Source of the DNA: Dysgonomonas sp. HGC4
GTDB taxonomy: Bacteria > Bacteroidota > Bacteroidia > Bacteroidales > Dysgonomonadaceae
DNA length: 64,000 nucleotides
NCBI RefSeq assembly: GCF_001261715.1
Contig: NZ_CVRU01000092.1
Span: forward strand, 37,998 to 101,997
Direction: 5' to 3'
The position numbers were made by a program, and so were the translations under genes. The first letter of the stretch is position 1, and each line of letters begins with the position of its first letter. The notes under the pieces are model-generated. The model ran no database searches, was not told the DNA's origin, and saw only the letters and a program-made list of their open reading frames with translations. Positions 7,526 to 18,437 of the stretch are shown here, one piece after another.

Positions 7526-9376
7526 ATGATAATGTACAGGCAAAAGATGCAAAGACATTTGTTATTATGGACACTTTTATTCCTTAGTTTAGGACTAAAT
7601 GCACAGAATGTAAAGTTTACAGCCAATGCTCCCGCTGCGGTTGCTAAAGGAGATCAGTTTAGACTCGTTTATACATTAAAGGGTGGGGAAGGTAGTAATA
7701 TTAATGCACCATCATCAATCAAAGGATTCGATATCTTGTATGGACCGGCTATATCTACGAGCTCCAGTACGCAGATTATCAACGGTAATGTAACTACCGA
7801 TTCTTCGGAGTCGTATATCTATACTTTAAATGCTAATTCGGAAGGTACATTTACTATTCCTGCAGCTTCGATAACGGTTAACGGAAAAAGCTATACATCG
7901 AATTCGGTTCAGGTCAAAGTATTGCCTCCCGATAAAAATGCACAGGCTCAGCAATCTGGTAACGGTGGAGGAGGTCAAACCTCGGCTGCAACTTCTACAG
8001 CTCAGAATATAAATTCTACGGATGCTTTTATCAGAGCAATTGTTTCTAAATCGAAAGTTTCTGAACAAGAGTCGTTTGTGGTGACTTTCCGCTTTTATAC
8101 TACGCTTGAAGTTAGAGATATTGGAAAAATTGAATTTCCCGAGTTTGACGGCTTTATGGTTGAAGAACAACCTTTAACCCCAACTCGTCAGATGGTTTTT
8201 GAACATTATAATGGTCGAAACTATTATGCTGTAGATTTGAGAAGAACTCTTCTCTTTCCACAACGATCGGGTAAGATCACTATACCATCGGGTAAGATAG
8301 AGATGGTGTTTAATGTGAAGTCGGGTAAAACTGTTCAAACGTTTTTTGGACCTCAATATGTAATGACTGATGTTAAGAAAACGATGACTACAAGTCCTCT
8401 TACTATTGATGTAAGTCCATTACCTGAAGGAAAGCCTGCAAATTTCTCAAACGGAGTAGGAACATTCTCTATGACACCTTCTATTTCGGCTACGGACATA
8501 AAAGCGAATGATCCTGTTACGATCAAGCTTGTGATTTCGGGTACGGGAAATATGAAATTAATTAAAACTCCAGAACTAGAACTTCCTAAGGACTTTGAAT
8601 CGTATGACCCTAAGATAACAAATGATCTGAAATATACAGATAATGGATTGACTGGTACAAAAACGATTGAATATCTATTTATTCCTCGTTATCAAGGTAC
8701 ATTCAAAATACCACCTTTGACATTATCTTACTTTGATATTAAAACGAGATCGTACAAAACAATCTCGACACCCGAATATACTCTTAATGTAGCCAAAGAT
8801 CCTAATGCTGGAAGTAATTCGGCAACGAGTTTTACTCAATCGGATGTTCAGGTAGAGCAGGATATCAGACACATTAAAACAGGCCAACCAGCTTTAGTTT
8901 CTGTAGATAGTTTTGTTTTCGGGTCGCTTAGTTATTGGTTATGGTATATAATACCTTCGTTGTTATTTATAATTTTCTTTATTCTATATCGTAAGCAAAT
9001 TCAAGAGAATGCAGATATTGCAAGAATGAAAACTAAACGAGCTAACAAAGTTGCAATTAAGCGTCTCAAATTGGCAGGTAAATATCTACAAGCTCATAAG
9101 AAAGAACAATTCTATGAGGAGGTATTACGTGCAGCTTGGGGATATTTGAGTGATAAGCTTGTTATTCCGGTGGCAGAATTAAGTAGAGATAATATAGAGC
9201 AAGAACTTATTCGATTTGGAGCTTCAGAGGAGCTTATAGCTAAGTTTATTTCTATATTGGATACTTGTGAGTTTGCTCGTTATGCTCCTGTTGAATCAGA
9301 CACTGCAATGGACGATCTGTATAAGGATGCAGTTGATGCAATTGGCGAAATGGAAAATTCTAGAATAAAAAAGTAA
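7526..9376 (+). CDS. batD: BatD, oxygen-tolerance protein
   Basis: A 616-residue BatD (PF13584 type). Three in-frame ATGs (7526, 7532, 7547) can start it, and all leave an N-terminal signal peptide ending near LGLNAQN. Several beta-sandwich repeats fill the periplasmic part (about 30-440), with a Gly/Ser/Ala/Thr-rich linker near 145-165. One membrane segment lies at about 468-489, followed by a basic cytoplasmic helical domain with FARYAP at 583-588. The length is normal for the family. It lies between the short BatD paralogue and batE (7 nt gap) and is expected to scaffold the BatA/B/C complex. Identification is firm by architecture and position. Confidence 0.92.
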   Translation: MIMYRQKMQRHLLLWTLLFLSLGLNAQNVKFTANAPAAVAKGDQFRLVYTLKGGEGSNINAPSSIKGFDILYGPAISTSSSTQIINGNVTTDSSESYIYTLNANSEGTFTIPAASITVNGKSYTSNSVQVKVLPPDKNAQAQQSGNGGGGQTSAATSTAQNINSTDAFIRAIVSKSKVSEQESFVVTFRFYTTLEVRDIGKIEFPEFDGFMVEEQPLTPTRQMVFEHYNGRNYYAVDLRRTLLFPQRSGKITIPSGKIEMVFNVKSGKTVQTFFGPQYVMTDVKKTMTTSPLTIDVSPLPEGKPANFSNGVGTFSMTPSISATDIKANDPVTIKLVISGTGNMKLIKTPELELPKDFESYDPKITNDLKYTDNGLTGTKTIEYLFIPRYQGTFKIPPLTLSYFDIKTRSYKTISTPEYTLNVAKDPNAGSNSATSFTQSDVQVEQDIRHIKTGQPALVSVDSFVFGSLSYWLWYIIPSLLFIIFFILYRKQIQENADIARMKTKRANKVAIKRLKLAGKYLQAHKKEQFYEEVLRAAWGYLSDKLVIPVAELSRDNIEQELIRFGASEELIAKFISILDTCEFARYAPVESDTAMDDLYKDAVDAIGEMENSRIKK

Positions 9377-9383
9377 GATTGCT

Positions 9384-10142
9384 ATGAAACAGCTATTAGT
9401 ATCATTTTTAATCATAATTTCCACATTTGGCATAAGTGCTCAAAATGTGGCTGAACAAGCAGCAAAAGCATATCAGGAGGGAGACTTCAGAGATGCGATA
9501 ACTCTTCTTGAAGGGGAGATAAAAGCTCAAAAAGAACAAGGTAAGGTCTCATCCGAATTATATTATAATTTGGGGAATGCATATTTTAGAGTGAATGAAG
9601 TACCGCAGGCTATACTTAATTATGAGCGGGCTCAGTTATATAGTCCTGGAGATCGAGATATAAAGCATAATATTGAGTATACTCAAACAAAAATAGAAGA
9701 CAAGATTCTTACAGCAGATAATTTCTTTCTCAAAATGTGGTTTGAAGGGGTAAGAGATCTTCTTCCTTCTAATAGTTGGGCTGTGTTATCAATCGTATTC
9801 TTTGTTCTTTTAATAGGTAGTCTATTTCTGTTTTTCTTTAGTGCTAAATTAACTTTAAAGAAAACCGGATTTTATGCAGGAATCGTATTGTTTGGACTTC
9901 TTATTTTTACAAATGTATTTGCATATACTCAGAAGAAAAATGTAGAGAATAGGGATACGGCAATTATTATGGCTGGCTCGGCACCGGTAGTTAGTTCGCC
10001 TAACACAACATCCAAAGAGTTATTCATTTTGCATGCAGGTACTAAAGTTACTATAACCAAAGTGGATGGTAGCTGGTACGAAATAGAAATTGCAGATGGT
10101 AGTGTGGGATGGATACAGGAAGATAAATTAGAAATTATATAA
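9384..10142 (+). CDS. batE: BatE, TPR and SH3 domain protein
   Basis: A 252-residue BatE homologue. It has a signal peptide (ends GISAQN, about residue 21), TPR repeats (about 22-95, with YYNLGNAYFR), two membrane segments (about 130-152 and 160-180) and a C-terminal bacterial SH3 domain (about 190-252; GSWYEIEIADGSVGWI). It starts 7 nt after batD and ends 3 nt before the next gene, so it is plainly in the operon. The TPR and SH3 modules suggest binding of protein partners or the cell wall. Identification by order and domains is strong. Confidence 0.9.
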   Translation: MKQLLVSFLIIISTFGISAQNVAEQAAKAYQEGDFRDAITLLEGEIKAQKEQGKVSSELYYNLGNAYFRVNEVPQAILNYERAQLYSPGDRDIKHNIEYTQTKIEDKILTADNFFLKMWFEGVRDLLPSNSWAVLSIVFFVLLIGSLFLFFFSAKLTLKKTGFYAGIVLFGLLIFTNVFAYTQKKNVENRDTAIIMAGSAPVVSSPNTTSKELFILHAGTKVTITKVDGSWYEIEIADGSVGWIQEDKLEII

Positions 10143-10145
10143 TAC

Positions 10146-10874
10146 ATGATAGAAACGAACCCGGAGAGTCTGGTTGAACAGATTTTACCTTACGAAAGAG
10201 AAACTTTTCTTTGGTTAAATGAATTCCATAATGTCTTTTGGGACAGTTTTATGTGGATGTACAGTGGTAAAGCAACTTGGATTCCTCTCGTATTGGTCGG
10301 GTTGGGGATTTTTTTCTATAAAAAAAACTGGAAATTAGGGTTATTGCTTCTATTCAGTATGATTCTATTAGGCACATTGTGCGACCAATTATCGGCAGGA
10401 GTAATAAAACCAATATTTGAAAGATTGCGTCCTAGTCATCACCCCGATTTTAAAGATTATGTAACTATTGTAAACAATTATAGAGGGGGGCGATTTGGCT
10501 TTATTTCGGCTCATGCAGCCAATGGTTTTGGTATTGCAACCTTTCTTTCTCTTGTTTTTAAATACAGGCGGTTTACAGTCGTTATATTTTCGTGGGCAAC
10601 AGTAACATGCTATTCACGTATATATTTAGGTGTTCATTTTATATCGGATGTTATAGGCGGCATATTTTTGGGTTTTATAGTAGGCTTTTTAGTGTATCTG
10701 TTCTTTCAATACGGGCGGCTAAAATTTCTTAAAGAAACAACCGAGGAAGTAAAGGTGCCTGCCTACTCCCATCTTCGAGCTAATATTGTGTGCTTAACCA
10801 TAGGTGTAATAGTCATAACACTTTTTATAATAAGCTTTATGAATTTTATGTACGGGTTTCGTTGGTTCTTTTAA
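10146..10874 (+). CDS. PAP2-superfamily membrane phosphatase
   Basis: A 242-residue integral membrane phosphatase of the PAP2 type. The three signature motifs are visible: KPIFERLRPS (K-x6-RP), SAHAAN in place of the usual PSGH, and SRIYLGVHFISD (SR-x5-H-x3-D). About six hydrophobic segments surround them. Members dephosphorylate undecaprenyl pyrophosphate, phosphatidic acid or lipid A; motif 2 with Ala-His-Ala is common in Bacteroidales and keeps the catalytic His. It starts 3 nt after batE, so it is co-transcribed with the bat genes, although it is not a Bat component elsewhere. The substrate cannot be told from sequence. Confidence 0.88.
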   Translation: MIETNPESLVEQILPYERETFLWLNEFHNVFWDSFMWMYSGKATWIPLVLVGLGIFFYKKNWKLGLLLLFSMILLGTLCDQLSAGVIKPIFERLRPSHHPDFKDYVTIVNNYRGGRFGFISAHAANGFGIATFLSLVFKYRRFTVVIFSWATVTCYSRIYLGVHFISDVIGGIFLGFIVGFLVYLFFQYGRLKFLKETTEEVKVPAYSHLRANIVCLTIGVIVITLFIISFMNFMYGFRWFF

Positions 10875-10879
10875 AATGA

Positions 10880-10898
10880 TTGCTTAATTTTAAAGCAA
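10880..10898 (+). terminator. Weak stem-loop after the bat operon
   Basis: TTGCTT (10880-10885) pairs with AAGCAA (10893-10898) around an AT-rich loop, followed by CAATTTTAG. The stem is short and the U-tract imperfect, so termination may be partial. Confidence 0.35.
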
Positions 10899-10930
10899 CA
10901 ATTTTAGTCTGAACCTTAACATATTTCATC

Positions 10931-11185
10931 ATGACAAAAACCATTGCATACAATGAGCTTCGTAAGATTAAAGACAGTTTGCCCGATGGAAGTATCCATC
11001 AAATGGCAAAAGAATTGAACCTAACTGTAGAAACCGTATGGAATTACTTCGGAGGACATAGTTATAAAGACGGCGAAAGTTGTGGGGTACATATCGAATC
11101 AGGTCCCAATGGTGGGATTGTGCTACTCGAAGATACCTCTATACTGGATATGGCTTTAGAGATGATTGATAAAGAAAAAAAGTAA
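10931..11185 (+). CDS. Small helix-turn-helix protein
   Basis: An 84-residue protein with a predicted helix-turn-helix at about 20-40 (IHQMAKELNLTVETVWNYF), followed by a Gly-rich beta segment and an acidic C-terminal helix. Similar small proteins are annotated as DNA-binding in Bacteroidales; I recall the type but no established function. It lies 7 nt ahead of the Usp gene and the two should be co-transcribed. It could act as a regulator or as a partner of the stress protein. No motif identifies a target site. Confidence 0.7.
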   Translation: MTKTIAYNELRKIKDSLPDGSIHQMAKELNLTVETVWNYFGGHSYKDGESCGVHIESGPNGGIVLLEDTSILDMALEMIDKEKK

Positions 11186-11192
11186 ATAGATT

Positions 11193-12311
11193 ATGAGCGA
11201 TAAATTAGTAACACTTGCCATTCATACAAATGAAAAGGCTCAGATTTTGAAATCGGTGCTTGAGAGCGAAAACATCTCAGTGTTGATGGAGGATGTGGGG
11301 GATAAAGATTCCAATGCTACCACAGGAGTACGTATTAAAATAAAAGAATCGGATTTACCTAAGGCTTTGAATGTAGTGGAGAGTCGTAACTTATTTAGCT
11401 ACAGTGAACCCGAAACTTATAGAACCGATGATGGGCGCAAGCGTATTTTGGTTCCTGTCGATTTTTCCGATTACTCATTAAAAGCTTGTCGCATAGCTTT
11501 TAATTTAGCCAAAGAAATAAAGGCTAAGGTTAAGATTGTTCACGTATATTTTAATCCATATTATCCTACTGCATTGCCTATGGCAGAAGCATTTGCTTAC
11601 CAAGGTAAAGAGGAAGCGGATTTTCAGAATATACTAGAGAGAGTAAATAGAGATATTCAGAAATTATGTAGTACTATCGATCAAAAAATAGCTAGTGGCG
11701 AATTTCCTCCAATCAATTATTCTTATGTTTTGAAAGAAGGATTGCCGGAAGAAGAAATTGTAGCTTATGCTAAGGATTACAAGCCTTCGTTGATAGTGAT
11801 GGGTACACGAGGAAAAGATCAGAAAAGTGCTGACCTTATCGGAAGTGTTACCGCAGAAGTAATTGAGATGACCGGAATACCTTTATTGGCAATCCCAGAG
11901 AGAACAACTTTTACCGATTTCCGTCAAGTAAAGAATATATCTTTTCTGACTAATTTTAGCCAAAGAGATTTAGTTTCATTTGCGGCTATGATGGAGTTCT
12001 TCAATCATGAAGAGGTTAAAATCCACTTGACTCATATTGAGGATAAGAAAACGGATAAATGGACTTTAATAAAATTAGAAGGAATACAATCGTATTTCGA
12101 AAAGCAATATAGTAATATCAAGATTGATTATAAACTGATATCAAGTACCGATAGTCTTGTTAGTTTAGAGCAATTTGTTCAAGATGCTAACATTGATGTT
12201 ATAGCGTTAACTACTGCTAAGAGGAATCTATTTACACGTATGTTCCGTCCTAGTGTATCTCGCAAAATGTTATTTCAATCAGATATTCCGTTATTTGTTT
12301 TACGGGGGTAA
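11193..12311 (+). CDS. DUF2007-UspA fusion, universal stress protein
   Basis: A 372-residue cytoplasmic protein with three parts. Residues 1-68 resemble DUF2007 (putative signal-transducing domain; VTLAIHTNEKAQILKSVLE). Residues 84-235 are a UspA domain. Residues about 245-372 are a second, degenerate Usp half. The first Usp domain carries the ATP-binding signature G-2x-G-9x-G-S (GTRG, then nine residues, then GS) and should bind ATP; the second lacks it. The gene is preceded at 7 nt by the small HTH protein and followed by a stem-loop terminator. The Usp assignment is strong; DUF2007 in front of tandem Usp domains is less usual. Confidence 0.88.
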   Translation: MSDKLVTLAIHTNEKAQILKSVLESENISVLMEDVGDKDSNATTGVRIKIKESDLPKALNVVESRNLFSYSEPETYRTDDGRKRILVPVDFSDYSLKACRIAFNLAKEIKAKVKIVHVYFNPYYPTALPMAEAFAYQGKEEADFQNILERVNRDIQKLCSTIDQKIASGEFPPINYSYVLKEGLPEEEIVAYAKDYKPSLIVMGTRGKDQKSADLIGSVTAEVIEMTGIPLLAIPERTTFTDFRQVKNISFLTNFSQRDLVSFAAMMEFFNHEEVKIHLTHIEDKKTDKWTLIKLEGIQSYFEKQYSNIKIDYKLISSTDSLVSLEQFVQDANIDVIALTTAKRNLFTRMFRPSVSRKMLFQSDIPLFVLRG

Positions 12312-12341
12312 CTACTTATCTGTTTTACACGCATAATCAAA

Positions 12342-12386
12342 TATAGGATCCACCCGTTTATTATCGGGTAGATTCTATATTTGTTG
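12342..12386 (+). terminator. Stem-loop terminator after the Usp gene
   Basis: TATAGGATCCACCCG (12342-12356) pairs with CGGGTAGATTCTATA (12365-12379) with one G-U pair and one mismatch, around a 7-nt loop, followed by TTTGTTG. The right arm also creates the string TATATTTG (12376-12383), which matches a -7 promoter element. That could serve the next gene 139 nt downstream, but I regard the terminator reading as primary. Confidence 0.65.
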
Positions 12387-12521
12387 TAAATAGGCATCAG
12401 TAATTACTTGATGTGCCGTTGTTAGGTGCTAGCTGATGATTGTGTTTCTCTCTTTCAATATAAAACCGAAAAACTAATAAGCAAGAAGATACCCGAAAAA
12501 TAATATTTATTTAATAAACTA

Positions 12522-14579
12522 ATGAAGAAGACAATAGCGATGGCAATGACTGGACTGTCTATCGTCTTTGGCAGTTGTGGAGGAAATAATTCCCAGAATA
12601 CAACTTCTCAAGATGACAATTTTACGTATGAGGTAGACGCATTTGCAGATTTGCAGATATTGCGTTATAAAGTTCCTGAATTCGAATCTTTGAGTTTGGA
12701 GCAAAAAGAATTGATATATTATCTAGCTCAGGCAGCAGCCGAAGGTCGTGATATATTGTATGATCAGAATGGAAAGTATAATCTGGCAATCCGTCGTACA
12801 CTCGAAGCTATATATGCAAATTACAGTGGAGATAAAGCAGATAAGAATTATCAAGAATTCGAAACTTACTTGAAAAGAGTATGGTTTTCGAACGGAATTC
12901 ATCACCATTATGGAGAGGAAAAGTTTTTACCGGGATTCTCAAAAGAATTTTTTGAAGCAGAAGTCAAAAAACTTCCTGCAGATAAAGTTCCGGTAATGGA
13001 AAATCAAACTGTTGAGGATTTCTTTACAATGATAGAGCCGGTGATGTTCGACCCGAATGTGATGGCTAAAAAAGTAAATCAGGCAGATGGTGTAGACTTA
13101 ATCAAGACATCAGCTAACAATTACTATGGTGATGGAGTTACCCAAGAAGAAGTAGAGGCATTCTATGCTAAAATGAAGAATCCAAACGACTCTACACCCA
13201 TTATGTATGGAATGAATAGTCGTTTAGTAAAAGAGAACGGCAAATTAGTAGAGAAAGTATGGAAAGTGGGAGGATTGTATTCTCCGGCAATAGAACGTAT
13301 TGTAGGATGGCTTGAAAAGGCTAAAGGAGTTGCCGAAAACGATGCGCAAAAGACCGTTATCGAAAAGCTTATCTCATTCTATACAACAGGCGATTTGAAA
13401 ACATTCGATAAATATGCTATTGCTTGGGTTCAAGACTCATTGTCACGTGTGGATTTTGTGAATGGCTTTACCGAAAGCTATGGCGATCCTTTGGGAATGA
13501 AAGCTAGTTGGGAATCTACGGTAAACTTTAAGAATACCGAAGCTACAAAACGTACAGAGATAATCAGTACGAATGCACAATGGTTTGAAGACCATTCTCC
13601 AGTTGATCCACGTTTCCGCAAAGAAGAGGTGAAAGGTGTAACTGCTAAGGTTATTACTGTTGCCCAATTAGGAGGCGACTGTTATCCTTCTACACCCATT
13701 GGTATAAACTTACCCAACTCGAACTGGATACGTAAGGATTATGGCTCTAAATCGGTAACAATCGAAAACATCATGGAGGCGTATGATAAAGCTGCTGAAC
13801 ATAGCGGATTCAGTCAAGAATTTGTATGGTCTCCAGTTGAATTGGACTTACTTCATAAATATGGTTTTATTACTGATGTATTACATACCGATTTACATGA
13901 AATACTAGGACATGGTTCAGGACAATTAATGCCGGGAGTTGATCCTGATGCTCTGAAAGCTTATGGTTCTACTATTGAAGAAGCTCGTGCCGACTTATTC
14001 GGGTTGTATTATATTGCTGATCCCAAATTGGTAGAGTTAGGTATTATACCAAGTGCAGATGCTTTCAAAGCAGAGTACTATCGCTTTATGATGAACGGAT
14101 TGATGACTCAGTTGACCCGTATCGAACCTGGAAAAACTATAGAGGAAGCACATATGCGTAATCGTCAGTTAATTGCCAGATGGGTGTATGAAAAAGGAAA
14201 AGCTGATAATGTGGTTGAATTTAAACAACGTGACGGAAAGACTTTTGTTGTTGTAAATGACTATGCTAAACTTCGCAACCTATTCGGACAATTATTGGCT
14301 GAAATACAGCGTGTGAAATCAGAAGGCGATTTTAATGGTGCTAAGAGTTTAGTTGAGAATTATGCGGTGCAAGTAGATCAAAAACTACTTACTGAGGTGT
14401 TAGATAGATACAAAGCTCTTAACTTAAAACCATATAAAGGTTTTGTGAATCCTGTTTTTGAAGCTGTAACGGACAAAGACGGTAAGATTAAAGATGTCAA
14501 GATTTCGTATAATGAAGGTTATGTAGAGCAAATGTTGAGATATTCTAAAGACTTCTCTTCACTGCCAACCTATAATTGA
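12522..14579 (+). CDS. Dipeptidyl peptidase III (M49) lipoprotein
   Basis: A 685-residue M49 zinc metallopeptidase. The zinc-binding HEILGH is at 459-464, with the downstream EEARAD motif supplying the third ligand, both diagnostic of dipeptidyl peptidase III. The N-terminus is a lipoprotein signal with Cys at residue 19 (FGSC), so the enzyme should be anchored in the periplasm or outer membrane. It removes dipeptides from short peptides and would take part in peptide nutrition. The length is typical of Bacteroidetes DPP III. It stands alone, ending at a strong bidirectional terminator shared with dapA. A leader of about 140 nt follows the Usp terminator. Confidence 0.93.
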   Translation: MKKTIAMAMTGLSIVFGSCGGNNSQNTTSQDDNFTYEVDAFADLQILRYKVPEFESLSLEQKELIYYLAQAAAEGRDILYDQNGKYNLAIRRTLEAIYANYSGDKADKNYQEFETYLKRVWFSNGIHHHYGEEKFLPGFSKEFFEAEVKKLPADKVPVMENQTVEDFFTMIEPVMFDPNVMAKKVNQADGVDLIKTSANNYYGDGVTQEEVEAFYAKMKNPNDSTPIMYGMNSRLVKENGKLVEKVWKVGGLYSPAIERIVGWLEKAKGVAENDAQKTVIEKLISFYTTGDLKTFDKYAIAWVQDSLSRVDFVNGFTESYGDPLGMKASWESTVNFKNTEATKRTEIISTNAQWFEDHSPVDPRFRKEEVKGVTAKVITVAQLGGDCYPSTPIGINLPNSNWIRKDYGSKSVTIENIMEAYDKAAEHSGFSQEFVWSPVELDLLHKYGFITDVLHTDLHEILGHGSGQLMPGVDPDALKAYGSTIEEARADLFGLYYIADPKLVELGIIPSADAFKAEYYRFMMNGLMTQLTRIEPGKTIEEAHMRNRQLIARWVYEKGKADNVVEFKQRDGKTFVVVNDYAKLRNLFGQLLAEIQRVKSEGDFNGAKSLVENYAVQVDQKLLTEVLDRYKALNLKPYKGFVNPVFEAVTDKDGKIKDVKISYNEGYVEQMLRYSKDFSSLPTYN

Positions 14580-14601
14580 TAGTGCTATACTTATATAATA
14601 G

Positions 14602-14634
14602 AAAAGAGCTTGCAAAATATTGCAAGCTCTTTTT
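14602..14634. terminator. Bidirectional terminator between DPP III and dapA
   Basis: A perfect 14-bp inverted repeat, AAAAGAGCTTGCAA (14602-14615) with TTGCAAGCTCTTTT (14620-14633), around a 4-nt loop. It is flanked by A on the left and T on the right, so it works for both converging genes. Confidence 0.93.
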
Positions 14635-14658
14635 ATAATAACTAAGCTGTATTTTAAA

Positions 14659-15552
14659 CTAGCATTTTATATTCAGTTCATTTAATACCAAACGTATTTG
14701 CTCGAATGTAGTAATACGAGTAGGTACTAATGGCAAGCGAAGTTTATTTTCGATATATCCCATCATGTGCAACATCGATTTTACTCCCGCAGGATTTCCA
14801 TCTATAAATAAAAGCTTGAAGAGTTCGCTAAAGCTATGATGTATAGTGAGTGCACTTTGATAATCACCTTCAAGTGCAAGACGAGTCATACGGCTAAATT
14901 CCTTAGGAAAAGCATTTCCTATAACGGATATAACACCAATTGCGCCTAATGTGATAAGAGGAAATGTAATGCCATCGTCTCCAGAAATGACATCAAAATT
15001 TTCAGGCTTACGTTTGATTATATCATCCATTTGAGCCATATCTCCCGAAGCCTCTTTGATAGCTACTATATTACTGAACTCATTGGCTAAACGCAGGGTT
15101 GTTTCAGCAGTCATATTTACTGCTGTACGTCCGGGTACATTATAAAGTATAACCGGAAGCTTAGATGCTTCTGCTATTGCTTTGTAATGTTGGTATATAC
15201 CTTCTTGTGAGGGTTTATTGTAATATGGAACGACAGATAGGATAGCGTCAATTCCTTCGAAATTATCGTTTTTCAACTGATCAACAATTGCACGGGTATT
15301 ATTTCCCCCAACGCCCAAAACAATAGGTATTCTTCCGTTTACTCTATGGATAACGGTTTCTACAATTTTTGTTTTCTCAGCTTCGGTCAGAGTCGCAGTT
15401 TCGGCGGTTGTTCCCAGTACAACAAGATAATCGGTGTTGTTTTGTATCTGATAATCAACAAGTCTGATAAGAGCTTCATAATCGACACTCTCATCTTCTT
15501 TGAAAGGAGTAATAAAAGCGACTCCTACACCTCTTAGATTAATTCTTGACAT
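14659..15552 (-). CDS. dapA: 4-hydroxy-tetrahydrodipicolinate synthase
   Basis: A 297-residue class I aldolase that condenses pyruvate with aspartate semialdehyde in lysine and diaminopimelate synthesis. The Schiff-base lysine is K166 (VAIKEASGD), the catalytic tyrosine Y137 lies in YNVPGRT, and the GTTAET motif is at 47-52. The length is that of DapA, and the nearest alternative families (NanA, KDG aldolase) lack this combination. It converges with the DPP III gene on the shared terminator. The leader contains TATCTTTA at about 15604-15611, one base off a -7 element. Confidence 0.95.
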   Translation of the reverse strand: MSRINLRGVGVAFITPFKEDESVDYEALIRLVDYQIQNNTDYLVVLGTTAETATLTEAEKTKIVETVIHRVNGRIPIVLGVGGNNTRAIVDQLKNDNFEGIDAILSVVPYYNKPSQEGIYQHYKAIAEASKLPVILYNVPGRTAVNMTAETTLRLANEFSNIVAIKEASGDMAQMDDIIKRKPENFDVISGDDGITFPLITLGAIGVISVIGNAFPKEFSRMTRLALEGDYQSALTIHHSFSELFKLLFIDGNPAGVKSMLHMMGYIENKLRLPLVPTRITTFEQIRLVLNELNIKC

Positions 15553-15700
15553 AAGTTCAATTCAATCTTTTTTCTTGTTGACCTTCTTTCTGAAAGTTGA
15601 TGTAAAGATAACACAATTTTAACTAGTGTAAAATACTATAAGTCTCTTTTTCAGTTATAGAAGTGTCAATTTGTAATATTACAATTATAACTATCTATCG

Positions 15701-15745
15701 TTATTCTATTTATCGAAGCAATAAAAGGATGTAAAACCTTTATTG
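15701..15745 (-). repeat. Intergenic palindromic element, copy e
   Basis: TTATTCTATTTATCGAA, then GCAATAA and the inverted repeat CAATAAAAGG / CCTTTATTG. The right end supplies the TAA stop of the gene that ends at 15740. Spacing and boxes match the copies near 18360 and 22020. Confidence 0.55.
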
Positions 15746-16261
15746 TATATGTGCCAGATAAATTTTCAATTGTTCGTATGCTTCGAAAAGGCTTTGATCT
15801 TCTTCTTTTAGAATTATAAAATCATACAATTTTTCTTCTTTCTTTGTAAAACCCAAGCAGAAATTACTTTTGTTACGTACAAGTAGAGATTTTGTGTAAT
15901 CATTCGGCTCTAATGATAAATCGAGAAAAGTATCGTATTTCAGATTATCAAATTCAGTAAGTATAACAGGACGAATCAAACGTTTCCAATCAAGATCCTT
16001 GTGAGTATCTATAACTCTCACATTAGATGGTAGGGTAGGCAATGATGCCTGTCCTTGTACCGATTTGAGCTTTACTGTCCATGGCATAACGTATTTGCCA
16101 TGGTTTTGTAGATCCTCGATAATAGGAGCCACCATTTCCCAGTCCTGAATGTCAAATAACACAACAACATTTTGCATTCTCTCAAAATTGAGGAATCTAT
16201 GTTGTCTCTTGTTGTTCTTTAATTGAGATTGTATACTTCTTTGTAAAAAATAATCCAGCAT
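15740..16261 (-). CDS. Conserved hypothetical protein (DUF6913-like)
   Basis: A 173-residue soluble protein with no signal peptide. It resembles short Bacteroidetes proteins of the DUF6913 type, which lie next to ligA or dapA in many Bacteroidales. Visible features are a basic N-terminus with RSIQSQLKNNKRQHR, a hydrophobic VVLFDIQDW strand and a FDNLKYDTFLDLSLEP segment. It starts 13 nt after ligA and is almost certainly co-transcribed with it. Its TAA stop lies inside a palindromic element. No catalytic motif is recognisable and no function can be given. Confidence 0.75.
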   Translation of the reverse strand: MLDYFLQRSIQSQLKNNKRQHRFLNFERMQNVVVLFDIQDWEMVAPIIEDLQNHGKYVMPWTVKLKSVQGQASLPTLPSNVRVIDTHKDLDWKRLIRPVILTEFDNLKYDTFLDLSLEPNDYTKSLLVRNKSNFCLGFTKKEEKLYDFIILKEEDQSLFEAYEQLKIYLAHIQ

Positions 16262-16274
16262 ATATTAAGTATGA

Positions 16275-18296
<2,022 letters not shown>

Positions 18297-18339
18297 TTAA
18301 ATATTTATTGCTTTATGATAGAAGCTATACTTTTTTAGG

Positions 18340-18383
18340 TTATTATACCCTGCGAAAGCAATAATAAGATGTGTGATCTTATT
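18340..18383 (-). repeat. Intergenic palindromic element, copy f
   Basis: TTATTATACCCTGCGAAA, then GCAATAAT and the inverted repeat AATAAGAT-GTGTG-ATCTTATT (18363-18383). It lies between the PPTase stop and ligA. The arms differ from the AAGGTC type but pair perfectly. Confidence 0.6.
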
Positions 18384-18437
18384 GAGATGTGATACAAAAA
18401 TACGAAATTAATTAGAAATATTTTATGAGTGCAAATC

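Noticed and set aside
12376..12383. TATATTTG as promoter for dipeptidyl peptidase III
   Set aside because: It is created by the right arm of the Usp terminator; kept only as a secondary possibility in that entry.
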